DNA from: an uncultured Eubacteriales bacterium
GTDB lineage: Bacteria > Bacillota > Clostridia > Peptostreptococcales > Anaerovoracaceae
Assembly (NCBI GenBank): GCA_902773835.1
Contig: CACYFZ010000013.1
Coordinates: forward strand, 1 to 32,694
Length of the DNA: 32,694 nt
Direction of reading: 5' to 3'
Shown: in pieces, positions 16,311-24,389 of the stretch
How the letters are laid out: each line of letters opens with the position of its first letter
Numbering within the stretch: position 1 is the first letter of the stretch
The notes under the pieces: model-generated
Databases searched by the model: none
The model's input: only the letters and a program-made list of their open reading frames with translations
Told to the model about the DNA's origin: nothing
Made by a program: the position numbers and the translations under genes

Positions 16311-16526
16311 ATGTCGATTACTGCTACGGAATTAAAAGAAAATCTCGGAAAATATCTGGCTATGGCGGCCGATGAAGATATTTACATTACACGTAACGGA
16401 AAAGTTGTAGCAAAACTAAGCAGGCCGTATCAAGACCTGGTAAATGTCGCAAATTCTCTTGCGGGTATTATTCCTGATGACATTACACTTGAAGAGGCCA
16501 GGGAAGAGAGGTTGTCGTCTAAGTGA
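16311..16526 (+). CDS. Phd/YefM-type antitoxin
   Basis: A 71-residue protein with the compact Phd/YefM DNA-binding fold: SITATELKENLGKYL at the N terminus, then the IYITRNGKVVAKLSRP strand pair. The tail (about 40-71) is acidic and would wrap the partner toxin. ATG 16311 is chosen because GAGAGGTG lies 5 nt before it; upstream in-frame ATGs at 16275, 16284 and 16293 lie between the promoter and this site. The toxin start codon overlaps its stop codon. Such antitoxins normally repress their own promoter. Confidence 0.88.
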   Translation: MSITATELKENLGKYLAMAADEDIYITRNGKVVAKLSRPYQDLVNVANSLAGIIPDDITLEEAREERLSSK

Positions 16527-16936
16527 AAGCTATCATAGATACCTGTGTCATATTAGATTATCTACAGAACAGAGAACCGTTTTTTGACGATGCTTTAAAT
16601 ATTGCCATCGGTAGAGCCAATAGGGAGTATGAGGCCTACTTGACAGCTGCTTCGCTTACTGACTTATATTACATAATTCACAGACATACCCATAGTTCGA
16701 TTGAGACTCACAAGATAATAGACAAATTGACTCAATTATTCGGGGTCGCAGATAGTTATGCGGAGGATTGTATAAACGCTCTTCATAACGGGATGTCAGA
16801 TTATGAAGATGCTGTTATGAGTGAGACTGCTTACAGGATAAAAGCGGATTATATTATTACGAGAAATGAAAAGGATTATTCAAAATCAAAGGTGCCGGCG
16901 ATTACGCCCGGAGAATTTTTAACAAAACTGAAGTGA
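16523..16936 (+). CDS. PIN-domain toxin (VapC-like ribonuclease)
   Basis: A 137-residue PIN-domain protein, predicted to be a Mg2+-dependent ribonuclease restrained by the Phd-type protein before it. Acidic residues of the active site are visible: the first Asp in IIDTCVILDYL (D6), DYEDAVM in the second half, and the ITRNEKDY segment near the end. It starts with GTG in a GTGA overlap with the antitoxin stop, a layout that couples translation of the two. Its end overlaps the convergent flavoprotein gene by 18 nt. Its sequence looks somewhat richer in A and T than flanking genes, which may reflect acquisition. The pairing of a Phd antitoxin with a PIN toxin is common. Confidence 0.87.
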   Translation: MKAIIDTCVILDYLQNREPFFDDALNIAIGRANREYEAYLTAASLTDLYYIIHRHTHSSIETHKIIDKLTQLFGVADSYAEDCINALHNGMSDYEDAVMSETAYRIKADYIITRNEKDYSKSKVPAITPGEFLTKLK

Positions 16937-18070
16937 GTCGGCGGCAGTACATGCAGTAGACCAGCAAAGCTGAAGATTGTATCCGCCTGTGATACCGTCG
17001 GCGTCGATGGCTTCGCCTATGACATAAAGAGCGCCTGTGCCCTGTGCATGGGCGCTTTCATTACGGAACTTTTTTACCTTCATGGAGGAAAAATCGATTT
17101 CATCAAGAGCAATGCCGCCGGCGGTTACCATCCCTCTCGGATCGACGCCGGATATGATGAAGTCATCGCATGAAAGAAGCGCTTCCAGGACTTTCGTTCG
17201 AATGTCTCCGGACGGACCTTTGGCGCGATCTTCGATAACGCGCTGCATGCGCCTCGGCAGCTCGGACAATTCTTTCTTATACTCAAGGCCCAGTGTGCTG
17301 CCTGCTTCTGCATATTTTGAGATGTTAAGAATGGCGGGACCGGAAAAACCCTCGTGCGTAAAGAGAATATCGCCGGACATGCTTTTCACTTTTCTTTGAT
17401 TTTTACGGATGCTTACTATTACATCAGATACGGAGATTCCGCTTAGCTCCGAATAAGGATAGTCGTTTACATATATAGGAGCCAGCGCCGGGCGGGGTTC
17501 ATTCACTGAAATGCACATATCTCTCAGCACGGAAAACACAGAGCCGTCTGAACCTGTCTCAGGATAGGTGATGCCGCCGCTCGCTATAACAAGATTGCTT
17601 GCAATGACGGAGCCGGGTCCGTCGATTCCTATATTCCAAAGCCCTTCCTCTTTTTTCAATGCAGAGGCTCTTGCATTCGTTTCAATCTGCCAAAGATTCG
17701 CCGTAGCTTTAGATACAAGCGCATTCAGCAAATCTTTGGCCTTCATGGATGAAGGAAATATTCGCCCGTTTTCTTCAACTGTGTCAATGCCTTGCTGATG
17801 CAGCCATTCGATTAATTCAAGATTGTTATGTTTATAAAGACATTTGCGAAGGATCGGACCTGCGTTTCCGTAAGCAATCAAAAATTCCTTTACGGACCCT
17901 GCGTGTGTGATGTTACATCTTCCGCCGCCGCTCATCAAAAGCTTGGTTCCGAGCTTGCCGGAGCCTTCGAGAATGATGCCGGACCTGCCCGCGAGATTGA
18001 GATTGGCCGCAAGCATAAGCCCCGACGCGCCTCCGCCTATTATCGCAATGTCGTAAAACTTGTTTGCCAT
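16919..18070 (-). CDS. BaiN/HI0933-family FAD-dependent oxidoreductase
   Basis: A 383-residue flavoprotein of the HI0933/BaiN-like (aminoacetone oxidase-like) family. The N-terminal FAD-binding motif GGGASG follows DIAIIG. SGGGRCNIT (about 53-61), ASGGITYPETGSDG, FTHEGFSGPAIL and the C-terminal ITGGYNLQLCWSTA second FAD contact are all typical. The reaction is not settled for most members. ATG 18070 is preferred over an upstream in-frame ATG at 18088 because the family begins right before the FAD motif and because an extended -10 (TGCTATACT) ends 6 nt before it, so a leaderless mRNA is likely. Confidence 0.88.
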   Translation of the reverse strand: MANKFYDIAIIGGGASGLMLAANLNLAGRSGIILEGSGKLGTKLLMSGGGRCNITHAGSVKEFLIAYGNAGPILRKCLYKHNNLELIEWLHQQGIDTVEENGRIFPSSMKAKDLLNALVSKATANLWQIETNARASALKKEEGLWNIGIDGPGSVIASNLVIASGGITYPETGSDGSVFSVLRDMCISVNEPRPALAPIYVNDYPYSELSGISVSDVIVSIRKNQRKVKSMSGDILFTHEGFSGPAILNISKYAEAGSTLGLEYKKELSELPRRMQRVIEDRAKGPSGDIRTKVLEALLSCDDFIISGVDPRGMVTAGGIALDEIDFSSMKVKKFRNESAHAQGTGALYVIGEAIDADGITGGYNLQLCWSTACTAADSLQFC

Positions 18071-18093
18071 AACGGAAGTATAGCACATATAAT
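18064..18093 (+). promoter_or_regulatory. Promoter of the threonine aldolase-like gene
   Basis: TTGCCA (18064-18069) and a perfect TATAAT (18088-18093) are 18 bp apart. It overlaps the divergent flavoprotein promoter, so the two may compete. Confidence 0.55.
18077..18085 (-). promoter_or_regulatory. Extended -10 promoter of the flavoprotein gene
   Basis: On the minus strand TG-C-TATACT (TATACT = 18082-18077) ends 6 nt before the ATG at 18070. No ribosome binding site fits in that space. Confidence 0.5.
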
Positions 18094-18119
18094 AAAGCTG
18101 GTTGAAAAAGGAGGGGAAT

Positions 18120-19142
18120 ATGGTTTCGTTCGAATGCGATTATATAGCCGGTGCACATCCCGAGATTTTGAAGAAACTGGCAGAGACCAATATGGAACCT
18201 ATGCCGGGCTACGGCTTTGACAGATTTACTGCGAGCGCCAAGGAAAAGATAAAGGCTGCCTGCAAGATGCCGGACGCCGAGGTAGAGTTTTTGGTGGGCG
18301 GCACACAGACTAATATGATAGTCATATCCACCATGCTTAAGGACTGGGAAGGGGTCATCGCTGCGGACAGTGGCCATGTGAGCGTACATGAGTCAGGAGC
18401 GATAGAGTATACGGGACACAAGGTAATTGAACTTCCTTCAGTCGAAGGAAAACTCACGGCAGAATCCGTGAAGAATTATCTGAGGACGTTCTACAGCGAT
18501 GCCACCTATGAACACATGGTAATTCCGGGCATGGTATATATCTCATATCCGACGGAACCGGGAACACTGTACAGCAAAGCGGAGCTTAAGGCATTGGCTG
18601 ATGTCTGTCATGAATATGATATTCCGCTTTTTCTCGACGGAGCGCGCCTCGGCTACGGCCTTATGAGCGATGCGTCGGATCTAACTCTCCCCGAAATCGC
18701 CGAGATAGTTGATGTCTTTTATATAGGCGGCACAAAAGTCGGAGCTCTTTGCGGAGAGGCTGTAGTTTTTACAAAGAATAATAAGCCGGAGCATTTCATG
18801 ACTTCTCAAAAGAAGAGGGGAGGCCTTCTGGCCAAGGGCAGACTTCTCGGCATTCAATTTGACACCCTTTTTACGGATGAGCTGTATTTTAAGATCAGTC
18901 GCCATGCTATAGATATGGCACTGAAAGTGAAAGAGGTTATAAAAGAAAAGGGCTGGAGAGTATATATGGATTCGCCGACCAACCAGCAACTCATCATTAT
19001 GGACGAAGAGGAGATGGAGTCCCTCGGCAAATCCGTATTATTCGATCGCTGGGGCGTCTATGATAACGAGCACACAATAGTCAGATTGGCGACTTCTTGG
19101 TCTACGAGCGAAGAAGACATAGAAGCACTGGCAAAGGCCTGA
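18120..19142 (+). CDS. Threonine aldolase-like PLP enzyme (beta-eliminating lyase family)
   Basis: A 340-residue fold-type I PLP enzyme of the low-specificity threonine aldolase family. The catalytic lysine is K206 in YIGGTKVGAL, with the PLP-nitrogen Asp D173 in FLDGARLGYG. FLVGGTQTNMIVI (about 57-69) forms part of the cofactor pocket, and HVSVHESGAIE carries the His that stacks on PLP. It would cleave L-threonine or allo-threonine to glycine and acetaldehyde; some relatives act on other beta-hydroxy amino acids, so the substrate is not fixed. ATG 18120 is preceded by AAAGGAGGGG, which rules out the TTG at 18102. Confidence 0.88.
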   Translation: MVSFECDYIAGAHPEILKKLAETNMEPMPGYGFDRFTASAKEKIKAACKMPDAEVEFLVGGTQTNMIVISTMLKDWEGVIAADSGHVSVHESGAIEYTGHKVIELPSVEGKLTAESVKNYLRTFYSDATYEHMVIPGMVYISYPTEPGTLYSKAELKALADVCHEYDIPLFLDGARLGYGLMSDASDLTLPEIAEIVDVFYIGGTKVGALCGEAVVFTKNNKPEHFMTSQKKRGGLLAKGRLLGIQFDTLFTDELYFKISRHAIDMALKVKEVIKEKGWRVYMDSPTNQQLIIMDEEEMESLGKSVLFDRWGVYDNEHTIVRLATSWSTSEEDIEALAKA

Positions 19143-19158
19143 TAAGAAAAATGACAGG

Positions 19159-19187
19159 TTGACTTATTCCTACTTGAGTAGTAGGAT
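19159..19187 (+). promoter_or_regulatory. Promoter and inverted repeat upstream of the copper genes
   Basis: TTGACT (19159-19164) and TAGGAT (19182-19187) are 17 bp apart. A perfect inverted repeat, TCCTACT (19168-19174) and AGTAGGA (19180-19186) around TGAGT, covers the spacer and most of the -10. This fits an operator for a metal-responsive regulator. It does not match the copper boxes I know for CopY or CsoR, and no regulator gene is adjacent. Confidence 0.5.
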
Positions 19188-19216
19188 TTACAACGAACCG
19201 TATATTTTGTTTTTCA

Positions 19217-19236
19217 GAGACGGCTTTGGCCGTCTC
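19217..19236 (+). other. Strong hairpin in the leader of the copper genes
   Basis: GAGACGGC (19217-19224) and GCCGTCTC (19229-19236) form a perfect 8-bp stem with loop TTTG. No T-run follows, so it is a weak case for a terminator. It may be an attenuator, or the end of the threonine aldolase transcript. Confidence 0.5.
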
Positions 19237-19257
19237 ATAATATGAAAGGATAAAAGA

Positions 19258-19476
19258 ATGAAATATTCAGTAAGCGGAATGGGATGCGCAGCATGCCAGA
19301 GCAGAGTTGAAAAAGCAGTATCTGAACTTGATGGCGTAACGGAAGTTGCAGTAAGCCTTCTTACCAATTCCATGAACGTCGAGGGCAGCGTAAGCCCCGA
19401 TGCAGTTATCAAGGCTGTAGAAGATGCAGGCTACGGCTGCGCTGCAGAGGACGACGAAGACTCTCCCAGTAGATAG
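19258..19476 (+). CDS. copZ: Heavy-metal-associated domain (CopZ-like), N-terminal part of a copper ATPase
   Basis: A 72-residue ferredoxin-like metal-binding domain with the Cu+ site GMGCAAC (MxCxxC type, about residues 7-13) and the family end GYGC. It could act alone as a copper chaperone, or be the N-terminal domain of the ATPase in the next frame. Free CopZ proteins usually end shortly after this point, but the tail here (AAEDDEDS) reads on naturally into the ATPase linker if one base is skipped at 19465-19468. GAAAGGA precedes the ATG at good spacing. Confidence 0.85.
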   Translation: MKYSVSGMGCAACQSRVEKAVSELDGVTEVAVSLLTNSMNVEGSVSPDAVIKAVEDAGYGCAAEDDEDSPSR

Positions 19477-21571
19477 AAATTATCTCGAAAAAGTAAAGAA
19501 ACAGGAAGAAGCACTCGAAGATAAGGAGACCCCTAAACTGAAAAAGAGACTCCTGTCTTCTGTTGTGCTTCTTTTGATTTTGATGTACTTCTCCATGGGC
19601 GTAGTAATGTGGAATTGGCCCGGTGCCGGAGAAGCCGGCGGAGCAAAAGGACTTACAGCAGGGTGGATAGGACTCATTGAAATGGTACTGGCTGCCGTCA
19701 TTATGTTTATTAACCGGAATTTCTTTATAAGCGGGTTTAAGAGCCTGCTGCGCGGCGGGCCGAATATGGATACCCTTGTAGCAATGGGCTCCGGCGTATC
19801 ATTTCTGTGGAGCTGTTATGTCTTATTCTATGAAATAATCGGCGGCGGAAACGCTGCCGTGTCCGCAACTATTCATGATGACATTCAGAGGCACTCGCTG
19901 CACGGCCTGTATTTTGAATCGGCAGCCATGATAGTCACTCTTATCACAGTAGGTAAGATGCTGGAGGCCATGTCTAAAGGCCGCACCACCAATGCTCTCA
20001 AGGAACTTATTAAGATGGTACCTGAGACGGCGGAAGTGGAGCGCGGCGGTGAGGTGCTCACCGTCGGCATCGACTACGTGCGTGAGGGCGAGATCGTTGT
20101 CATTAAGCCGGGTGAGAGAATCCCGGTCGATGCCGAGATCATCGAAGGCAGCACAGCCGTCGATGAGTCCGCGCTCACGGGAGAAAGCCTCCCTGTAGAT
20201 AAGATCGTAGGAGACCATATATCCGCAGCTACCATTAATAAGTCAGGATATATAAGAGCCAAGGCCACGAGGGTCGGAGAAGATACCACCCTGGCCAAGA
20301 TAATAGATCTTGTATCTGACGCGGCTGCCACGAAAGCACCTATAGCACGTATGGCGGATAAGATAGCCGGCATATTCGTACCGGCCGTAATCGCCATAGC
20401 GGCAGTTGTATTTATCATATGGATGCTGCTCGGAAAAGATATTGCTTTCGCACTTGAAAGAGCCATAGCGGTATTAGTTATAAGCTGTCCGTGTGCCCTC
20501 GGCCTGGCGACTCCGGTTGCCATAATGGTGGGATCGGGAGTCGGAGCCAAGAACGGCCTGCTGTTTAAAACAGCAGCAGCCTTGGAGCAGACCGGCCGCA
20601 TTGAGATTATGGCATTGGATAAGACGGGAACCATTACAGGAGGCAATCCGAAGGTAACGGATATCTACACATGCGAAGGGGTTCCGGAAGATGAACTTAC
20701 GGAAGTCGCAGCCGCGGTTGAATCGCGATCGGAGCATCCGCTCGCAAAAGCAATATGTGAACACCTCGGAGCTACCACCAAACGCATAAGCGATTATGAA
20801 GAAATTGCAGGCGGCGGAGTAAGGGCGTTTACTTGGGACGGAAATCATGCCGTCAGAATTGCCGGCGGAAATGCCGCCTTTATGGAAGAGAATAATGTGA
20901 AAACAGAGGCTGTAGAACAGATTTCAAAAGAAACAGCTGATCTGGCCAATGCAGGAAAGACGTCCGTGCTCTTCTGCAAGGGAGGAAAACTCCTCGGACT
21001 GATTGCTCTTGCAGATTCGGTCAGAGAAGACAGCAAGGATGCCATAGGCAAGCTTAAAGAACTCGGGATAAGAACCGTTATGCTGACAGGAGACAAGCAG
21101 CAAACTGCAGAAGCTATTGCGGCAGAGGTCGGAGTCGACGAAGTAGTGGCAGCTGTCTTGCCGGACGGTAAGGAAGAAGTCGTCAGAAAACTTATGGAGC
21201 AGGGAGTGACTGCAATGGTAGGCGACGGCATCAACGATGCACCTGCTCTTACAAGAGCGAATGTCGGAATCGCCATCGGTGCGGGGACCGATGTAGCTAT
21301 AGAAGCGGCAGATGTAGTTCTCAGCGGAAGCAGCCTGACAGAAGCGGTCAAGGCTGTCAAACTCGGACGAGGCACGCTCAGAAACATAAAAGAGAATCTC
21401 TTCTGGGCATTCATATACAACATACTGCTCATACCGCTTGCCGCAGGAGCCTACACAGGGCTGTTCCACGGCTGGACACTGAGCCCGATGATAGGAGCGG
21501 CTGCAATGAGCCTTTCTAGTTTCTGCGTATGCATGAACGCACTCAGACTTAACCTTATTAAACTGGACTGA
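19424..21571 (+). CDS. copA: Copper-exporting P1B-type ATPase (ATPase part)
   Basis: The open frame (715 residues from ATG 19424) holds the complete membrane and catalytic part of a P1B-1 Cu+ ATPase. Visible in order: MDTL (115-118), actuator TGES (252-255), membrane metal motif CPC (355-357), phosphorylated Asp in DKTGT (D399), the HP of SEHPL (438-439), TGDK (555-558) and GDGINDAP (600-607). YN (665-666) and MSLSS (695-699) in the last two membrane helices indicate Cu+. The ATG lies inside the HMA gene in another frame and has only a poor ribosome binding site, and residues 1-15 or so are probably not translated as such. Expression likely depends on frameshifting from, or coupling to, the HMA gene. 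Confidence 0.9.
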   Translation: MQATAALQRTTKTLPVDRNYLEKVKKQEEALEDKETPKLKKRLLSSVVLLLILMYFSMGVVMWNWPGAGEAGGAKGLTAGWIGLIEMVLAAVIMFINRNFFISGFKSLLRGGPNMDTLVAMGSGVSFLWSCYVLFYEIIGGGNAAVSATIHDDIQRHSLHGLYFESAAMIVTLITVGKMLEAMSKGRTTNALKELIKMVPETAEVERGGEVLTVGIDYVREGEIVVIKPGERIPVDAEIIEGSTAVDESALTGESLPVDKIVGDHISAATINKSGYIRAKATRVGEDTTLAKIIDLVSDAAATKAPIARMADKIAGIFVPAVIAIAAVVFIIWMLLGKDIAFALERAIAVLVISCPCALGLATPVAIMVGSGVGAKNGLLFKTAAALEQTGRIEIMALDKTGTITGGNPKVTDIYTCEGVPEDELTEVAAAVESRSEHPLAKAICEHLGATTKRISDYEEIAGGGVRAFTWDGNHAVRIAGGNAAFMEENNVKTEAVEQISKETADLANAGKTSVLFCKGGKLLGLIALADSVREDSKDAIGKLKELGIRTVMLTGDKQQTAEAIAAEVGVDEVVAAVLPDGKEEVVRKLMEQGVTAMVGDGINDAPALTRANVGIAIGAGTDVAIEAADVVLSGSSLTEAVKAVKLGRGTLRNIKENLFWAFIYNILLIPLAAGAYTGLFHGWTLSPMIGAAAMSLSSFCVCMNALRLNLIKLD
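19465..19476 (+). other. Frame change between the metal-binding domain and the ATPase
   Basis: The HMA frame reads TCT CCC AGT AGA TAG. Slipping one base forward at CCC-A (19465-19468) gives CCA or CCC then GTA GAT AGA and continues into the ATPase. CCC-A is a site on which proline tRNA can slip +1. A short hairpin AGATA/TATCT overlaps the stop codon. A single-base mutation or assembly error would look the same. Confidence 0.55.
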
Positions 21572-21573
21572 AA

Positions 21574-22053
21574 ATGAATTACACCATAAGAGAGATAGAA
21601 TCAAAGGATAATAAAGGGATAGAGCAGGTGATAAGAAGCTGCCTCATTGAATACGGAGCAAATCACGAAGGCACGGCATGGGCCGACCCTTACCTCGGCA
21701 CCTTATCTGCAGTCTATAACACTCCCGGAAACAAATACTGGGTGGCAGAAGATGAAGAGGGACGCATCGTCGGAGGTGTCGGCATAGGAGAACTCGAAGG
21801 AAGCCCTGATGTCTGCGAGCTTCAGAAGATGTACTGCCTCCCTGAAGTCCGCGGCACGGGTGTTGCCAATCAGCTGATAGAAGCCGCCTTTGAATTCGCA
21901 AAAAAGTATTACAGGAAATGCTATCTCGAAACTTTCGAAAATATGATCCCCGCCCGGAAATTCTACAAAAAGCACGGCTTTGAGTTGACTGACGAAAGAC
22001 TCGGAGCCACGGGGCACTTTGCCTGCGATGTGCTGTTCATAAAGGTATTATAA
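21574..22053 (+). CDS. GNAT family N-acetyltransferase
   Basis: A 159-residue GNAT enzyme. YWVAEDEEGRIVGGVGIG (about 49-66) forms the central strands, followed by LQKMYCLPEVRGTGVANQLIEAAFEFAK, which contains the acetyl-CoA loop R-G-T-G-V-A, and by ARKFYKKHGFE near the C terminus. The acceptor substrate cannot be told from sequence. It starts 2 nt after the copA stop without its own ribosome binding site, so it is likely translated by coupling, which hints at a shared transcript but not a shared function. Confidence 0.88.
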   Translation: MNYTIREIESKDNKGIEQVIRSCLIEYGANHEGTAWADPYLGTLSAVYNTPGNKYWVAEDEEGRIVGGVGIGELEGSPDVCELQKMYCLPEVRGTGVANQLIEAAFEFAKKYYRKCYLETFENMIPARKFYKKHGFELTDERLGATGHFACDVLFIKVL

Positions 22054-22134
22054 TAGTAAAATGATAGGTAAAAAACCAGCCGACAATTGATGCTTTGCAA
22101 GGGAAGGTTGTGACAGAGAGAGGAGAATGAAAGA

Positions 22135-23400
22135 ATGAAAGATTCAACAAAATGTTTACATGCCGGATACAGTCCTAAGAACACAGAGCCGAGGGTCATG
22201 CCTATAGTGCAGAGCACAACTTATGTATACGACTCAACCGCTGATGTGGCTGCAGTATTCGACGATCCGACAAGATCATTAATATATTCAAGATTTGCCA
22301 ACCCGACAGTAATGGCGGTAGAAGATAAAATATGCGCACTTGAAGGCGGAGTAGGTGCTATGTGCACATCTTCCGGCCAGGCGGCATCGCTTCTTTCGGT
22401 GCTGAATCTCTGTCAGGCAGGAGACAGTTTCATCAGCCTTTCCGAAATTTACGGAGGAACGGTAAATCTCTTCGCATTCACACTGAAGAAACTCGGTATA
22501 GAGTGCATCTTCGTGGATAAGAATGCGAGCGATGATGAAATAAATGCTGCATTCAAAGATAATACCAAGCTCGTATTCGGCGAGACAATCGCCAATCCCG
22601 CACTTTCGGTTTTGGACATCGAGAGATTTGCGAATATCGCACATGCTCACAATGTGCCGCTCATAGTAGACAGCACATTTGCCACTCCTATGCTGTGCAA
22701 ACCATTTGATTTCGGTGCGGACATAGTCATCCATTCGACTACAAAGTACATGGACGGACATGCCGTTCAGGGCGGGGGAATTATCGTAGACAGCGGAAAC
22801 TTCGACTGGACAAAGGGCGACTTCCCGGAGCTTACAACACCTGATGAGTCATATCACGGAATAATATACACTGAGACTTACGGTAAGATGGCATATATTC
22901 TGAAGGCCAGGATGCAACTTATGAGAGACTTCGGCTGCTATCCGGCAGCTCACTCAGCTTTCCTCCTGAACCTCGGGCTTGAGACACTGCCTCAGAGAAT
23001 GAAGAACTACTGCGAGAACGCTCTGACGGTGGCCAAGTATCTGAAGGGTTGCGATATGGTAGAATCTGTTACATATCCTTTCCTCGAAGGAGATGCCAAC
23101 TACGAACTCGCCAAGAAATATCTTAAGGGAGGAAGCGGTGTTATATCGTTCGTCATCAAGGGCGGAAGAGATACTGCAATGAAGTTCATGGACTCACTTG
23201 AACTCGCATCCAATGAAGTTCATGTTGCGGATATCAGGACCTGCGTACTTCATCCTGCCAGCGAGACTCACAGGCAGCTGACAGATGAGCAGCTGAAAGC
23301 AGCCGGCATTGAAGCCGGTATGATCAGATTGTCGGTAGGTCTTGAAGATATAGACGATATACTGGCAGATATTGAGCAGGCTTTTGAAAAAGCAAAATAG
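22135..23400 (+). CDS. metY: O-acetylhomoserine sulfhydrylase
   Basis: A 421-residue Cys/Met metabolism PLP enzyme of MetY length. The N terminus TKCLHAGY, then YSRFANPT (tyrosine and arginine that bind the neighbour's PLP phosphate), TSSGQAA, and HSTTKYMDGH with the PLP lysine K204 all fit. LETLPQRM and the HVADIRTCVLHPASETH stretch are typical of O-acetylhomoserine enzymes. It makes homocysteine from O-acetylhomoserine and sulfide. GGAG precedes ATG 22135. It sits 24 nt before metA, which makes its substrate, so the two form a short methionine pathway. No SAM riboswitch is visible in the 81-bp gap upstream. Confidence 0.94.
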   Translation: MKDSTKCLHAGYSPKNTEPRVMPIVQSTTYVYDSTADVAAVFDDPTRSLIYSRFANPTVMAVEDKICALEGGVGAMCTSSGQAASLLSVLNLCQAGDSFISLSEIYGGTVNLFAFTLKKLGIECIFVDKNASDDEINAAFKDNTKLVFGETIANPALSVLDIERFANIAHAHNVPLIVDSTFATPMLCKPFDFGADIVIHSTTKYMDGHAVQGGGIIVDSGNFDWTKGDFPELTTPDESYHGIIYTETYGKMAYILKARMQLMRDFGCYPAAHSAFLLNLGLETLPQRMKNYCENALTVAKYLKGCDMVESVTYPFLEGDANYELAKKYLKGGSGVISFVIKGGRDTAMKFMDSLELASNEVHVADIRTCVLHPASETHRQLTDEQLKAAGIEAGMIRLSVGLEDIDDILADIEQAFEKAK

Positions 23401-23424
23401 AAGAGAAAGAACAGAAAAGAGAAA

Positions 23425-24384
23425 ATGCCTTTAATAGTACCTGATAAACTGCCTGCATCGCAGGCTTTAAAAGATGAGAATATATTCGTAATGAACAGAG
23501 CAAGGGCGCAGAATCAGAATATCCGCCCGCTCAAGATTATAGTGCTTAATCTTATGCCTACGAAGATTGCTACTGAGACCCAATTGGCGCGTGTGCTCGC
23601 CAACAGTCCTCTTCAGGTGGAGATGAATCTTCTGACGATGGATTCCCATATGCCTACGCATATCTCGCAGGAGCATATGGAAGCCTTTTACAAGACCCTC
23701 GATGAGGTGAAGAAAGAATACTTCGACGGCCTAATCATAACGGGATCGCCCGTTGAACATCTGCCTTTCAAAGAAGTGGATTACTGGGATGAGCTCTGCG
23801 ATATATTTGAGTTCGCCAGGACGCATGTGTACAGCACCATGTTTCTCTGCTGGGGAGCTCAGGCGGCGCTTAACTATTACTACGGTATCAAGAAGTATCC
23901 TCTCGATAAAAAAATCTTCGGTGTATTCAGACACAATGTGGAAAGACAGATGAATCCTTTGATGAGAGGTTTCGATGAGCGTTTCTACGCTCCGCACTCA
24001 AGACATACGGAGATAAGAAGAGAGGACATTGAGGCGGTTCCGGAGCTGAGAATTCTTGCATACTCCGAAGAGGCCGGTGCTCACATCATATCCACCGAGA
24101 ACGGACGTCAGATATTCGTGCTCGGGCACCAGGAATATGATAAAGACACCTTGGAACAGGAATATCTGAGAGACAAAGAAAAAGGACTCGATATAGAAGT
24201 CCCTAAGAACTATTATGTGAATGATGACCCGAATGAGGAAATCATTTTCAGATGGAGGAGCCACGGAAATCTTCTGTTCAGCAATTGGCTCAACTATTAC
24301 CTGTACCAGGCTACTCCGTACAATCTTGATGACCTTCGTGACGGTAAAGCCGATGCGTGGAGAGCCACCAGCGGAGAAGAATAG
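23425..24384 (+). CDS. metA: Homoserine O-acetyltransferase (MetA family)
   Basis: A 319-residue MetA-family acyltransferase. The catalytic cysteine is C142 in FLCWGAQ, and His235 and Glu237 are in LGHQE, all at the expected positions. The specificity residue at 111 is Glu (GSPVE), which in characterised MetA proteins marks acetyl-CoA rather than succinyl-CoA as donor. That agrees with the downstream use of acetylhomoserine by the adjacent metY product. The protein runs to normal length, ending with the YQATPYNLDDL segment. The following MATE gene starts close to or within its end. Confidence 0.95.
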   Translation: MPLIVPDKLPASQALKDENIFVMNRARAQNQNIRPLKIIVLNLMPTKIATETQLARVLANSPLQVEMNLLTMDSHMPTHISQEHMEAFYKTLDEVKKEYFDGLIITGSPVEHLPFKEVDYWDELCDIFEFARTHVYSTMFLCWGAQAALNYYYGIKKYPLDKKIFGVFRHNVERQMNPLMRGFDERFYAPHSRHTEIRREDIEAVPELRILAYSEEAGAHIISTENGRQIFVLGHQEYDKDTLEQEYLRDKEKGLDIEVPKNYYVNDDPNEEIIFRWRSHGNLLFSNWLNYYLYQATPYNLDDLRDGKADAWRATSGEE

Positions 24385-24389
24385 CCAAA

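Noticed and set aside
19424..19465. ATG 19424 as an ordinary start for an independent CopA
   Set aside because: It lies inside the HMA domain in another frame, lacks a good ribosome binding site, and its first 14 residues are just the out-of-frame reading of the HMA end.
20074..21604. Several minus-strand open frames of 120-230 codons across copA
   Set aside because: They mirror the conserved ATPase motifs on the plus strand and have serine/arginine-rich, domain-free translations.
22054..22134. SAM riboswitch before metY
   Set aside because: The gap is only 81 bp, too short for an S-box with its terminator, and I see no matching helices.
24357..24389. GTG 24357 as start of the MATE gene
   Set aside because: It would add an 11-residue polar extension overlapping metA, whereas GTG 24390 has GGAGAAG at good spacing and matches the family's start.
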